Assembly (NCBI GenBank): GCA_003427395.1 | Contig: BFEA01000001.1 | Span: 4,831,933-4,861,301 of the forward strand | Direction: 5' to 3' | DNA length: 29,369 bases | Origin: Chara braunii | Taxonomy: Eukaryota; Streptophyta; Charophyceae; Charales; Characeae | Shown here: positions 9,003-18,486 of the stretch, in pieces | How the letters are laid out: every line of letters begins with the position of its first letter | How positions within the stretch are numbered: position 1 is the first letter of the stretch | Program-made: the position numbers and the translations under genes | Notes under the pieces: model-generated | The model's database searches: none | Told to the model about the DNA's origin: nothing | The model's input: the letters and a program-made list of their open reading frames with translations, nothing else

Positions 9003-10729
9003 GGCGAGGTCGGAGACGAGGACGAGGGACAAGAGGGAGAAAAATGGGAGAAAGTTAGATCGTCGTCGTTCTCCTCGCTTTCCGAGGAAGAAGAGAGAGG
9101 ACGATCAGAAGGAGGAAGAAGACGGAGGTAGGAGGTATGTCTGACCATGGGGACAGAGGTATGGCTGCCGCTAGCCTCAGGCGCGATGCGCACCGTGTTA
9201 GCGCCGTTGGGTCCGAGTTCAACGACGCGAAAACAGCCAGAGAACTTGGGAGCGAGTTTCCGATCGCGTGCACATTTACGTACCTGTACTAAGTCCCCCA
9301 GTTTATACACGTACTGGGGCCTAGCATTTTCGTTCCGGGCCTCGTAGCTGCGGACCTGTCTACCGTGGGCCAGCTCGGTCATCCTTTGCCTTTTCCGGGC
9401 TAGCTTCGGGACGGCCCGTTCCATCAAATCGGTGTACCTTTTGGCTTTGGCCTTGAGGGCTGCACGCGTGTCTCTACCCCCTGCTTCGGCGATTTCCGAG
9501 TTACCCCGGTAATCGACATAGGGGAGGCTATTAGTTCAAAGCTGAAAGGGGGTGAACCCCGTAGACTCGTGAGGAGTGGCCCGGTGGATGCCGACGATCT
9601 GCTATACAATCTCGGACCACGGACGCGTGTCGTGTGCCGCTAAGTTCCTGCGAAGGGCAGTTTTAATCATACGGTTTGCATTCTCGGCCAACCCGTTCGA
9701 CTGGGACACGTGGGGTGCCCTATGTCAGAGTGCGACGCCCCTTTGCGCAAGCAGTTCTTCTACCTCGCCTTTGAATTCCGACCCATTGTCAGTTAGAATT
9801 TCTTCTGTATCAAGATGGGTACTCAGGAATCGTTCGATGTACGTGGCTATTTCTGCGGCCTTTCGGGTCTTACAGGGATAGACTTCGATGTATTCGGAAA
9901 AATGGTCAATTAAAACCAACAAGATAGAATATTCACAACGGTTTGGGCCAGGTGACACGTCAATATCTGTCGTGTCCATACTAACTCGCTGGAAAGGACG
10001 CTCTACTTCCGTTGGTACGATCGTGTTTGGTCCTTGTATAGGGGCGCGATCTGCGGCACAGACCAGACAGGTAGCGACAATGTATTTGACATCACCTCGT
10101 ATATTGGACCAGAACCATCGATTCTGGTCTACAGTTGCCTCTGTGACACGTATCGCGAAATGAGCGGCCTGTTCCTCGTGAGCAGATCGGATCCAATCGT
10201 ATCTCTGGAAGGGATGGGGAACTGTCAGCCATGAACCCAATCTGTCAGTTTTACGCTTTTCCAAATGACCGTTCATCCATCGGTAGTCCCGAGATCTCTC
10301 GGTCGCCCTACGTCTGTCATGTTTGGTGAGATGGCCCAATGATAATCCCGCTAATTTCGCCAATAAAATTTTATCCGTCCAGACTTCCGCCCGTCGGTAT
10401 TTTTCGTCGTATTCAGGACCGTCCGTACGGGCGGCCTCGAATCGAACCTCCGTGGGGAGCTTGTTCGTTCTACACAGGGGGCACCTCCATTCCTTGCTAC
10501 TCGTTCGATATCGAAAGCAGGATCTGTGCGCACGATTGACACACGTGGCACATTCCACCCAATCGACAAATCGGGTCTCGAAAGGATGACAGTCGACCCC
10601 GTAAACCCGTGCAATACAGGTGCAAAAATAGCAGAATTTATCGGGGAGGGTGTTGAAGAAAGTTGAGGAAGTAAGAGGGGCAGAATTAGTAGGAGAAGAA
10701 GGGGTTGTGGAGGCAGACGGGGTAGTCAT
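8999..10729 (-). pseudogene. pol: PHD finger-integrase, copy 2, two stops
   Basis: One frame runs from MTTPSASTTP (10729) to 8999, with TGA at 9725-9727 and 9536-9538. The PHD finger occupies residues 33-86 (C4HC3), the integrase HHCC domain has H184, H190, C221 and C224, and the DDE core shows D252 (VSMDTTD) and D314 (LTDNGSEF). The Glu of NGLAENANR lies beyond the first TGA. The C-terminal beta-barrel-like region has GDLVQVRKCARDRKLAPKFSG and HTSYLRLLPP, then a Ser/Asp-rich tail. Copy 1 lacks the 9725 stop but has its own TAA, so the two copies died independently at this locus. The 9536 stop (after FTPFQL) is shared. PHD fingers in other proteins read histone tails, so this one could guide integration, but that is inference. 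Confidence 0.9.
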
Positions 10730-10753
10730 GACGACAAAAGGGGAGAGAAGGGA

Positions 10754-10803
10754 CTGAATTGTGGAGAGAGAAGAGCAGGCAAGTTAATCCTCGTCTCACT
10801 TAC
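10754..10803 (-). other. Candidate 50-nt intron, copy 2
   Basis: Sequence identical to 3655-3704: GTAAGT donor, TTAAC branch-like motif, pyrimidine tract and TTCAG acceptor 24 nt before the PHD-integrase ATG. Because the two copies are identical throughout this part, the second occurrence adds no independent support. Confidence 0.4.
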
Positions 10804-12871
10804 TGCTTTGACAAAATCTCCACTTGGCCGTACCAAGGTCCAATCTTCTGCTCGGGTCCGTTCCACGGAATCACCTCCTCATTCCTCGGAACTTTCTCAG
10901 GCCGGTGCAGTCGTGTCAGTCCGTCCATATTTCCATGTCTCTCGTGCTTTCGATGACGAATGTCAAAGTCCATGCTCTGCAGCACCGTTGCCCATCGCCC
11001 GATCATGCCCGAGTAATCCTTCGACTTCTTCAGAGCGAACAGGGGCTCATGATCAGTCACGAAGGTGAATTTTCGCCCGTACAGGTAAGCACGGAAGTGA
11101 CTGATTCCCCAGAGAGCCGCATAGCATTCACCCGTTGGAGCGGCGTAATTGTCCTTGCAGGGGGGCACTGATTTAGACGCATACTCCACTACACTCTTGA
11201 GTCCGCTCGGTCCCACCTGGGCAAGGATCGTCGAGATCGCCTCTGATTGCCAGTTTGTGATGAGAACAAAAGGTTTTTCGGGATCCGGTCTTATAAGGAC
11301 CGGAGCCGAAATGAGAGCAGCCTTGAGTTTGGAAAATGCTTGATCGCACTCCGGTGTCCAGATCAAAGATTGATCCTTGCGCAGGAGATTCGTGAGGGGT
11401 CCCGCAATCGCCGCAAAGCCCTTGATAAATCTTCGGTAGTACGAGGCTAGGCCCAGAAAGGCGCGAACTTGCGTGATAGTGGTAGGCACTGGCGCGTCCC
11501 TGATAGCTGCCACCTTCTGCGGCTCCGGTTGGAGTCCCTTGTCTGTCACCACGTGCCCAGGAAGGAAATGGAGGTGAGGAAAAACTGACACTTCTCAAGC
11601 GCCACCTTGGAACATTTATCTCGTAACGCATGTAGTGCCCATTCGATGTGCTACACATGTCCCTCGTAGGAACTCGAATACACTAGGATGTCATCCATGT
11701 ACACAATCACGCAGTAGTTGATGATGCTCTGCACCAAACAAGTCTTCCGTACAAAGTTTTGAAAAGCCATGTTCATGGCCCGCTGGAAAGTCGCAGGGGC
11801 GTTGCAGATACCCATCGGACATCGAATCCATTGCCATGTACCTTCGAAAAGCACATATGCTGTTTTCGGTCGATCTTCCTCCCGGACAAGAAGATGGAAC
11901 CCATGACGAACATCAAACTTGCTGAAAAATCGAGCACTCCCAATCGCATCCAATAACCCATCAATCCGGGGGAGGGGATACACATCTTTAATTGTGATAT
12001 CATTCAGTTTTCGATAATCAATGCAAATGTGAATCCCCCCAAACTTCTTGGGTACTATCACTACAGGAAAAGACCGAGGTCCTATAGCGGGTTCGATCCA
12101 TCCATTAGCTTCGAACTCCTTAATTCGCTAAAAGGCGGCCGATCGTTGAGCTGGCGAATATCGGTAAGGAACACAACTAATGGGTGGGTGGTCTCCCGTG
12201 AGAATAGCATGCTCGATCACATTCGTCAAGTCGATGTCATTATCGTGCACGCTCAATACATCTACATAACCATTCAATACACAGTTCAATGACTTCCGAA
12301 GTTCTGCGGGAACGTGACTGGGGAGGGGGATCGTCGATTCCCCGGACATATTAAGGGGCATATCGATCCAACCAACCGGCCGTTCCCGCCGCTCATTGAC
12401 ACTAGAGAAAACGAAACTACTTGTGCGCACAGAGAAGACAGTTGCTACCATCTGCGACTCAGCAGGGCTAATCATTTCTGTTTCTTTAGTTTCAGCGTCA
12501 GTTTCTGAACCAACCGAGGTCGGTTCCACAGTTAGCCCTGTTAGATCCGTCGTTTCTCGCATCAGATTAAGTACATCATTTACTGGTACTTCCGCTTCTT
12601 GTTTAATAAAGGCAATGGTGGCTCCTGTCCTCAGTAACGATCGAGGTGGAAAAACAGAAACGTCTAAATATTGTTCCATTTGCTGATAACGTGTTCGTAA
12701 GGAGATAGCTCCCTCGTACAATGTGCGAGGGGGTTCCAAATCATCCGCAAGATCGAAAACTTGTAATATGGGTTCCCCGAGGAGAACTGAAGGACTGACC
12801 TGGGTTGTTCGAGGCGTGAATGCACTGTCTTCAGAATCCACGTGGACGCTTCGAGCGGTATCGGGGCACAC
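10800..12871 (-). pseudogene. pol: Reverse transcriptase-RNase H, copy 2
   Basis: I see no base difference from 3701-5772. The same YMDD, the same Asp-to-Asn change in the first RNase H catalytic residue, the same TAG stops (ends at 12128 and 11651) and the same one-base shift near 11554 are present. Independent decay would not give identical lesions, so this segment is a very recent duplication, a gene conversion tract, or one assembled sequence placed twice. Confidence 0.88.
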
Positions 12872-14232
12872 TCAAAATTCTTCGGGGGTTTCATGTTCGA
12901 AAAGTTCAACCAGATGCTTTCATTCCTCTTTACTGGGCATCTCTTCTTCGCATTCTCGTTCCCTGATTTCATCCCCGAGGTTCGAGAGGGAGCACTCCTC
13001 GGGATCAACGTATCGAAATGCGTGAGCACCAGTTGCTTTCCCCAGTTTGCGTGAGCACCAGTTGCTTCGAATCGAAATGCAGACGTGCGCCCACCGCCAT
13101 CGCCCAAGGTAATCCCAACAATATAGAGTAGGAGCGTACATCTATTACGAGCGCGTTAACAAGGACGTGTACTCGTCCAACTTTTACAGCTACGTTCTCG
13201 ATAATACCTACGATGTTCATTGCTTCCTCGTCGGCCAATACATAGTTGTCTTTGCCAGATTGAGGAAGAATGGATCCAAGTCGTCCCGTCTTTTTGACAG
13301 TATCTAACCATATGGCCACTGCAGAAGATCTTGTGTCGATAAGGGCGTTAAACGACTTACCCCAAACTTCACAGTCACATTCTGCGCTTTTCCATAGTAC
13401 CGGTCGAGCTCGTACGAAGTGATCCTTTTCTGCTAAAGAGATCGCTGCTATATGTGCGGCTTTGGGTTGAGGTTCTTTTGTATCTGGCTCGAGAGGTGCA
13501 ACCTCCTCACCATCTTCCTTCTTCTTCAACATCCGTTGTATGCGCTGATAGGTGAACCGCTTTTGATTTTTCTGACAATGTTGTAAAAGTTTATCATTCG
13601 TTGCTTCAGATATGGTAAGCAGATGTCCTACAGGGATAGGAACGCGAATATCTAATTGCTTGAGCGTTTTCAGTACATCAATATCCCCTGTCCGAAACTG
13701 TGGTCCAGGATTGGACTCGCGATCGACCCATTCGAGATCATCTTGGGCCGATCGGATCGCTCCGATCATTCCGGCAAGATGGAGATACTCGAGGGGATCG
13801 ACCATGTCAGCAGCGTCAGAGGAAGAAGCTCCTGATGTCGACGCCATTGTCGTCGAAGGGGAAGGCTGCTCCGGGACGTATGCCACGAGTTCTCTTCCCG
13901 GGTTCGGGTCCATCAAAGCGGCCATTCGTCCTTGATTAAGGGAGACGAGGGCCGCAGCAGGGGGAGGCTGATTACGTTTCGGCTGCAGACAGTCTCGGGC
14001 GAAATGCCCGGGCTGTTTGCACGTGAAACATTCGATCTTTCCTGCCGGATTAGCTAGATGGGGAAACTGAGGGGCGAATCCTGGAGCAGGTGGAGCAGGT
14101 AAGAGCGGAGATGATGCAGGGGTAGGTCGGGCGGGAGCCGGGTTAGGCTTAATCAGTCAGCTCATTATCTGTTCCATCCGTTCCATGTGAGCCGCCTGCA
14201 TTTGGATCAGGGTACTCATCCATTCAGACTGC
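12872..14232 (-). pseudogene. gag-pro: Gag C-terminus, CCHC knuckle and retropepsin, copy 2
   Basis: The zinc knuckle is at 13989-14030 (CFTCKQPGHFARDC). The protease has D-T-R in place of D-T-G, as in copy 1. Upstream of the knuckle a Met/Gln-rich segment (MSTLIQMQAAHMERMEQIMS) looks like a short coiled coil. It is followed by TGA and a Pro/Ala-rich linker. This frame differs from the gag ORF that ends at 14233, so one frameshift separates the gag core from the knuckle. The 29-bp-period duplication after the protease is present at 13020-13067. Confidence 0.85.
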
Positions 14233-15021
14233 TTAGTAGTGGCCGTATGGATCATCTGGGCAAGATGCAAATTGGTTATGGCTGGCCAGGGGGGGTTCGG
14301 ATGGGGTTCCGCTTCTAACGGCTGCGATTGATTGATTCACNGGGGGAGAGGGAGGAGAAGCAGNCGGGATATCGGAGACGATTCCGCCAGGAAGGTCATG
14401 GTCNGGGCGGGGNNAGAACCGTTCGACCGCCTGTAGCCATGATCGCCTTTTGGCCGTTACATCCCGTGTGGTATCTGTAATATCCTTGTCTCCCTGGCTG
14501 GTATATTTTTTTGTATCAGCCAAGTCTAGCTCCAATGCTTTAGTGATGATAGCCGATAACTGGGTTGTTTTCGNCGGAACCTTTTTCTGCAGTTTCCCTT
14601 TCAAGGTCGAACTTCGAAGGTGATCAATAAACAAATCTCGAGCAGATNTCTCGTCTCNNNCNGATTTATCCAATGTGGTTTGAAATCGATCAACGAAATC
14701 GGGTAACAATTCCCCTGGTCCTTGGGGTCGATGTTTGAGCACGTACCAGGCGGCATCTTCGCTAACCGTGTCGAATCGAGCCAAGAATGCATGCTTAAAA
14801 GTCTCCCAATCTTCCCATGTATGCTTTCTGAACCAGTTGTGCGATGTATTGCGGACTAGCAATGTCAGAACACGGGGAAGATCGGTCGCGCTGTAGTTTT
14901 GAGCTTCGACCGCTTCCAGCCAAGCCTCGGGATGGGTATGGTTAGGGAAGAAGGGAGAAGGGGCAGGGATGCTAACAATCACCCTAGTACCGTCCACCAT
15001 TGATATTGCTGGTGCAGCCAC
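14233..15021 (-). pseudogene. gag: Gag capsid region, copy 2, with Ns
   Basis: The ORF has 262 codons, beginning MAAPAISMVDGTRV at 15021. It contains a retrotransposon-gag-type capsid core with WLEAVEAQNYS, the typical W-x-x-F-K-H-A-F-L-A-R-F pattern (WETFKHAFLARF), and a conserved LPDFVDRFQTTLD. Eleven Ns or N runs leave residues undefined. It stops at 14233, and the CCHC part continues in another frame. The start lies about 100 nt downstream of the PBS, as expected for a Ty3/gypsy gag. It would form the virus-like particle shell, but the break and the Ns prevent calling it intact. Confidence 0.85.
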
Positions 15022-15123
15022 ACTAGACTAAGACCTGGTTACGGGGCGATCTCGACGAGCTAGTTAAGGGTCTCTCCTACCTTTTGCCAGTTCGACTTAC
15101 TATCATCAGAACCGACACAACTC

Positions 15124-15136
15124 GGCTCCGATACCA
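15124..15136 (-). promoter_or_regulatory. Primer-binding site, initiator-Met-like
   Basis: On the minus strand this reads TGGTATCGGAGCC, one base from the plant initiator-tRNA-Met PBS TGGTATCAGAGCC. It directly follows the LTR, and the terminal TGG matches the tRNA CCA end. An identical 13-mer follows the second LTR. Confidence 0.75.
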
Positions 15137-15447
15137 ACCTCACGCCCTGTGCTGTCTTCCGTTCGGAGTGTAAGCTGTGTGGAAAAGAGGCCCAGAAAAA
15201 CAGCAAGATGGGGTGTGCCAAGGATTTTTGGAAATTGAGTGTGGGGACACAGACGGCACTGAAATCCCCCGTGTTGGTCCGATGGAGCGAGTCGATTGTT
15301 TTCGCGCGTCGTGGAATGCGCGCGTGGGCAAGGCGGGAAGAGAGGGAAATATCCAAATTCAATCCAAAAAGTATTGTCGTGCCTCCCACCGGGCTACAGT
15401 CCGTCGTTTAGAACAAAAAGGCTTGGGCACACTTCGCGTATCCCGTT
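15137..15447 (-). repeat. LTR 1 (about 311 bp)
   Basis: The boundaries come from comparison with 16796-17107: the two sequences run together at about 94% identity, mostly transitions, from the PBS edge to a sharp divergence after TCCCGTT. A clear TG...CA terminus is not visible, so the ends may be off by a few bases. This LTR serves as the 5' LTR of copy 2 and at the same time lies at the 3' end of ORF W from the next element, so two elements appear to share it. I see no convincing TATA box inside. Confidence 0.75.
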
Positions 15448-15898
15448 TTCGTATCAAGTCTCGTCGTCGTTCGCTGGTTAATTCTGAGTCTGACGTGGAG
15501 GGTCTTAGTTGCGTGGCTCTTTCTTTATGCTTGTCTTCACTCCGCACACGGTAGTGGAAACCCCTGGACTCGTAGCGCTCAAAACGCTGACACTCGGTGC
15601 GCAGAGTGCACGGCCAGTGGGGTTTTACTGCCGTCCACAGAATGACGATCAACTCGTTAAATGGCAACAATACCGAGTAAGGTGGGAAGTGCGTATCGAT
15701 AATAACGAACCCGGCTTCTACGAACCCAGAACAGCGGTTGGCCAGAGGGAAGTAATATTGGCCGCTGATTTGCGCAACGGCTTCTCGTACGTCCCACTCA
15801 CATACACGTGTCCTTTCCTCACTGTAAGGAAAAGGTCGTGTTGGGATGGGAGATACGGGAGGCTGGCGCTCAATCGAAGGGTGCTTGTTAGTCCCCAT
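15359..15898 (-). CDS. ORF W, runs from internal region into LTR, function unknown
   Basis: The ORF has 179 codons from ATG at 15898 (MGTNKHPSIERQ) to a stop at 15359. About 450 nt lie in unique internal sequence and about 90 nt in LTR 1. The middle is hydrophobic (PPYSVLLPFNELIVILWTAVK), possibly one membrane-spanning or buried segment. The C-terminal third is strongly basic (ERRRDLIRKRDTRS and SKRR), resembling a nuclear-localisation or RNA-binding tail. It lies just upstream of the 3' LTR, the place of the last gene in retrovirus-like elements. It may be the downstream neighbour or continuation of ORF Z, but the joining sequence is missing here. No family recognised. Confidence 0.4.
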   Translation of the reverse strand: MGTNKHPSIERQPPVSPIPTRPFPYSEERTRVCEWDVREAVAQISGQYYFPLANRCSGFVEAGFVIIDTHFPPYSVLLPFNELIVILWTAVKPHWPCTLRTECQRFERYESRGFHYRVRSEDKHKERATQLRPSTSDSELTSERRRDLIRKRDTRSVPKPFCSKRRTVARWEARQYFLD

Positions 15899-16073
15899 GT
15901 CAATCAATCACAAAATATCCTGAGACGTCATTAAGAACAAAAGAAAAAAGCGCGTCCCAATCAATCTTTTTGACACAAGAGAGAGAGAGAGCAAACACAG
16001 ATCAGCTTGATCACGCATATGGCTACGGGTCTGATCAATTCAACACAACGTTGGTCCCTGGGTGCCTTGTTTN
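15899..16073 (-). other. Junction segment with (GA)n run between ORF W and truncated gag
   Basis: No gene is visible. It contains an A-rich tract near 15937-15950, a short GA microsatellite (about 15980-15993), and unique sequence ending at an N at 16073, where gag homology begins abruptly. The N at the breakpoint suggests a scaffold join or collapsed repeat rather than a biological deletion. Confidence 0.5.
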
Positions 16074-16680
16074 AGAACCGTTCGACCGCCTGTAGCCATG
16101 ATCGCCTTTTGGCCGTTACATCCCGTGTGGTATCTGTAATATCCTTGTCTCCCTGGCTGGTATATTTTTTTGTATCAGCCAAGTCTAGCTCCAATGCTTT
16201 AGTGATGATAGCCGATAACTGGGTTGTTTTCGNCGGAACCTTTTTCTGCAGTTTCCCTTTCAAGGTCGAACTTCGAAGGTGATCAATAAACAAATCTCGA
16301 GCAGATNTCTCGTCTCNNNCNGATTTATCCAATGTGGTTTGAAATCGATCAACGANATCGGGTAACAATTCCNCTGGTCCTTGGGGTCGATNTTTGAGCA
16401 CGTACCAGGCGGCATCTTCGCTAACCGTGTCGAATCGAGCCAAGAATGCATGCTTAAAAGTCTCCCAATCTTCCCATGTATGCTTTCTAAACCAGTCGTG
16501 TGATGTATTGCGGACTAGCAATGTTTGAACACGGGGAAGATCGGTTGCGCTGTAGTTTTGAGCTTCTACCGCTTCCAGCCAAGCCTCAGGATGGGTATGG
16601 TTAGGGAAGAAGGGAAAAGGGGCAGGGATGCTAACGATCACCCTAGTACCGTCCACCATTGATATTGTTGGTGCAGCCAC
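16074..16680 (-). pseudogene. gag: Truncated gag of a third copy of the same family
   Basis: The start MAAPTISMVDGTRV is at 16680, and homology to the copy 2 gag continues at a constant offset of 1659 bp to 16074. Even the Ns at 14573, 14647 and the NNN-C-N group recur at the same relative positions, with a few extra Ns. The gag C-terminus is missing. After the junction the frame reads meaningless sequence to 15961. The real differences from gag 1 lie mostly in the N-terminal third. Confidence 0.8.
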
Positions 16681-16782
16681 ACTAGACTGAGACCTAGTTA
16701 CGGGGCGATCTCGACGAGCTAGTTGAGGGTCTCTCCTACCTTTTGCCAGTTCGACTTACGATCATCAGAACTGACACAAGTC

Positions 16783-16795
16783 GGCTCCGATACCA
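16783..16795 (-). promoter_or_regulatory. Primer-binding site of the third copy
   Basis: Same 13-mer as at 15124-15136, adjoining LTR 2. The flanking bases differ slightly. Confidence 0.75.
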
Positions 16796-17107
16796 ACCTC
16801 ATGCCCTGTGCTGTCTTCCGTTCGGAGTGTTAGCTGTGTGGAAAAGAGGCCCAGAAAAACAGCAAGATGGGGTGTGCCAAGGATTTTTGAAAATTGAGTG
16901 TGGGGACACAGACGGAACTGAAATCCCCCGTGTTGGTCCGATGGAGTGAGTCGATTGTTTTCGCACGTCGCGGAATGCGCGCACGGGCAAGGCAGGAAGA
17001 GAGGGAAAGATCCAAATTTAATCCAAAAAAGTATTGTCGTGCCTCCTACCGGGCTACAGCCCGTCGTTTAGAACACAAAGGCTTGGGCACGCTTCGCGTA
17101 TCCCGTT
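16796..17107 (-). repeat. LTR 2 (about 312 bp)
   Basis: Homologous to LTR 1 with about 18 substitutions and one 1-bp insertion in an A run. It ends at TCCCGTT, beyond which the sequence is unrelated to LTR 1. This is the outer (5') end of the minus-strand element cluster. No target-site duplication can be tested because the other ends are missing. Confidence 0.75.
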
Positions 17108-17470
17108 GTCGGGGCAAAAACCCTGACAAGGGCATTTGCGGGTGTTTTTGAACGTCCGACGTTGTCTGACTCTTGTGTTGAATTGAAGGACTTGATGAAA
17201 CTGATGTTGTCAAACATTTATTCAGACTTGACCTATGACTGAGAAACTAAAAGTTTTAAAACTTTAGTCCGGACGCATGTGACGTCCGGAGGTATAGGGT
17301 TTGATCGACAAAGGCTACGTTTTTGTCGAAGCCGCAGGAACTTGCGGATAGAGAAATGCTAAAATTAAACCTATTCTACCTATAATGGTGTCGAAGCCGC
17401 AGAAACGATAAAGGCTACATTTTTGTCGAAGTCCCAGGAACGACAAAGGCTACGTTTTTTTTTTTTTTTT
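17108..17470. other. Palindrome-rich intergenic segment
   Basis: No gene is visible. There is a hairpin right at the LTR edge (GTCGGGG, CAAAA loop, CCCTGAC, one mismatch). Two palindromes lie back to back: ACTAAA-A-GTTTTAAAAC-TTTAGT at 17246-17268, and TCCGGACG/CGTCCGGA at 17268-17290. Three copies follow of a motif starting CGACAAAGGCTAC or CGATAAAGGCTAC (17306, 17406, 17441). At least the first folds as CGACAAA/TTTGTCG. A long T run ends the segment. Confidence 0.6.
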
Positions 17471-18434
17471 TCTCCCCGCATTACCCGTCCATAGTCGTTG
17501 AGGCCCAACCAGACAGGAAAACGGGGAGAGGGAGAAAACGAAGAAAAAGTAAAAACTGTAAAAGAAAAAAAAAAAAGGCAACTGCCTCCTGGGACAAAAG
17601 TACAGTCTTTTTTACTGTGTGGGAGCACAAATGCTCCCAGTTCATTCTGGGTTGAATAACTGTGGCCATGAGATATCAGATCTCACGGCTCACAGAGTGC
17701 GCGCATGGGAAAGAGAATGAAGGAGTGAGAGAGAGAAATGGGGTAGTTGGGAGGGGGAGGTCCTACTCCTCCCAACCTGCCAACTGTCTCCCCCGTTTTC
17801 AGGGGAGGGCAGCAGAGAAAAAGTAAAGTTGTTGTTTGCAACAGCGTGCACCTGGCTGAAATAGAAGCCCGGTGCATTAAAAATTAAAAGGTTAGTTTTT
17901 TTTCTTTTTTTTTTCTCTTTTCTTCATTTTTGGTGAGGACACTTGTCCTCACATGGTGCTAACCTCTGGTAGAAGCTGCCAGAGGTAACTGTCAGGCTCC
18001 CGTTTTTAGAGGGAGCCTGGAAATTGAAAGGCCATAAGAGAAAAAGGATAAGTACAGCCTTTTCCCCGATGTATCTGCCCTGCAAAAAGGCCCAGATACA
18101 TCAAACTGTAAGGGGCTGTAACTTTCCAACCCCTTATCAGAAAAATAAAAGAAAAACACTTTTGGAAATGGCAGGAGACCAACTATCTTGCCAGATTCCA
18201 AGATAGCTGGGGAAAATAAAAATAAAAATAAAATAGGGCAGTTAAAGAAAATGCCCCACACTAAGGCTGTGGTTGTGGTGCGGCCACAGTCAGCCCTGGA
18301 TCTAGGCCAGATCAAAGGCTCACTGTGAGCCCGCGTTTTTGCCTGGGGGCTGGAGTGACGTCCAGCTCTCTTCAGCCAATATAAAAAAGACAGTTGCCCC
18401 CGAGCTGCCACACAAAGCACTCGTGCTGCGAGTG
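17471..18434. other. Dense array of about twenty successive unrelated hairpins
   Basis: Perfect stems follow one another about every 45 bp, with different sequences. They include TGGGAGCA/TGCTCCCA (17620-17639), GTTGGGAGG/CCTCCCAAC (17746-17776), TGCACC-GGCT/AGCC-GGTGCA (17847-17876), GTGAGGACA/TGTCCTCAC (17933-17952), ACCTCTGG/CCAGAGGT (17962-17986), CAGGCTCCC/GGGAGCCTG (17993-18019), GATGTATCTG/CAGATACATC (18068-18102), TAAGGGG/CCCCTTA (18109-18136), CTATCTTG/CAAGATAG (18183-18206), GGCTCAC/GTGAGCC (18317-18331), GCTGGA/TCCAGC (18349-18366) and CACTCG/CGAGTG (18418-18434). A-rich or T-rich linkers separate many of them. No ORF here looks genuine. The segment may be a structured non-coding RNA or a recombination-prone LTR-like sequence. 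Confidence 0.75.
18376..18388 (+). promoter_or_regulatory. CCAAT-TATA-like promoter motif
   Basis: CCAATATAAAAAA combines a CCAAT-like string with TATAAAAAA (18380-18388). If used, transcription would start near 18410-18420 and run into the GNRA hairpin array on the plus strand, the strand on which those hairpins pair best. Motif match only. Confidence 0.3.
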
Positions 18435-18486
18435 GGTGACGGGCACACTTGAGTGTTGTGGCTGCTGGAGCTGCTGCTAATGCAAC

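Larger units (their letters stand above)
7114..15447 (-). mobile_element. Ty3/gypsy LTR retrotransposon, copy 2 (5' LTR present, 3' LTR missing)
   Basis: This is the most complete copy: 5' LTR (15137-15447), PBS (15124-15136), gag, CCHC-protease, RT-RNase H, PHD-integrase, ORFs X, Y and Z. Its 3' end is cut inside ORF Z at the N at 7113, so neither the 3' LTR nor target-site duplications can be checked. The domain order RT, RNase H, integrase defines it as Ty3/gypsy rather than Ty1/copia. No chromodomain is visible after the integrase; a PHD finger lies before it instead. Confidence 0.93.

Noticed and set aside
15060-15554. Several 60-125 codon ORFs on both strands of LTR 1, also seen in LTR 2
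   Set aside because: They lie within regulatory LTR sequence, are not preserved between the two LTRs, and lack recognisable features. Only ORF W, which extends from the internal region, was kept.
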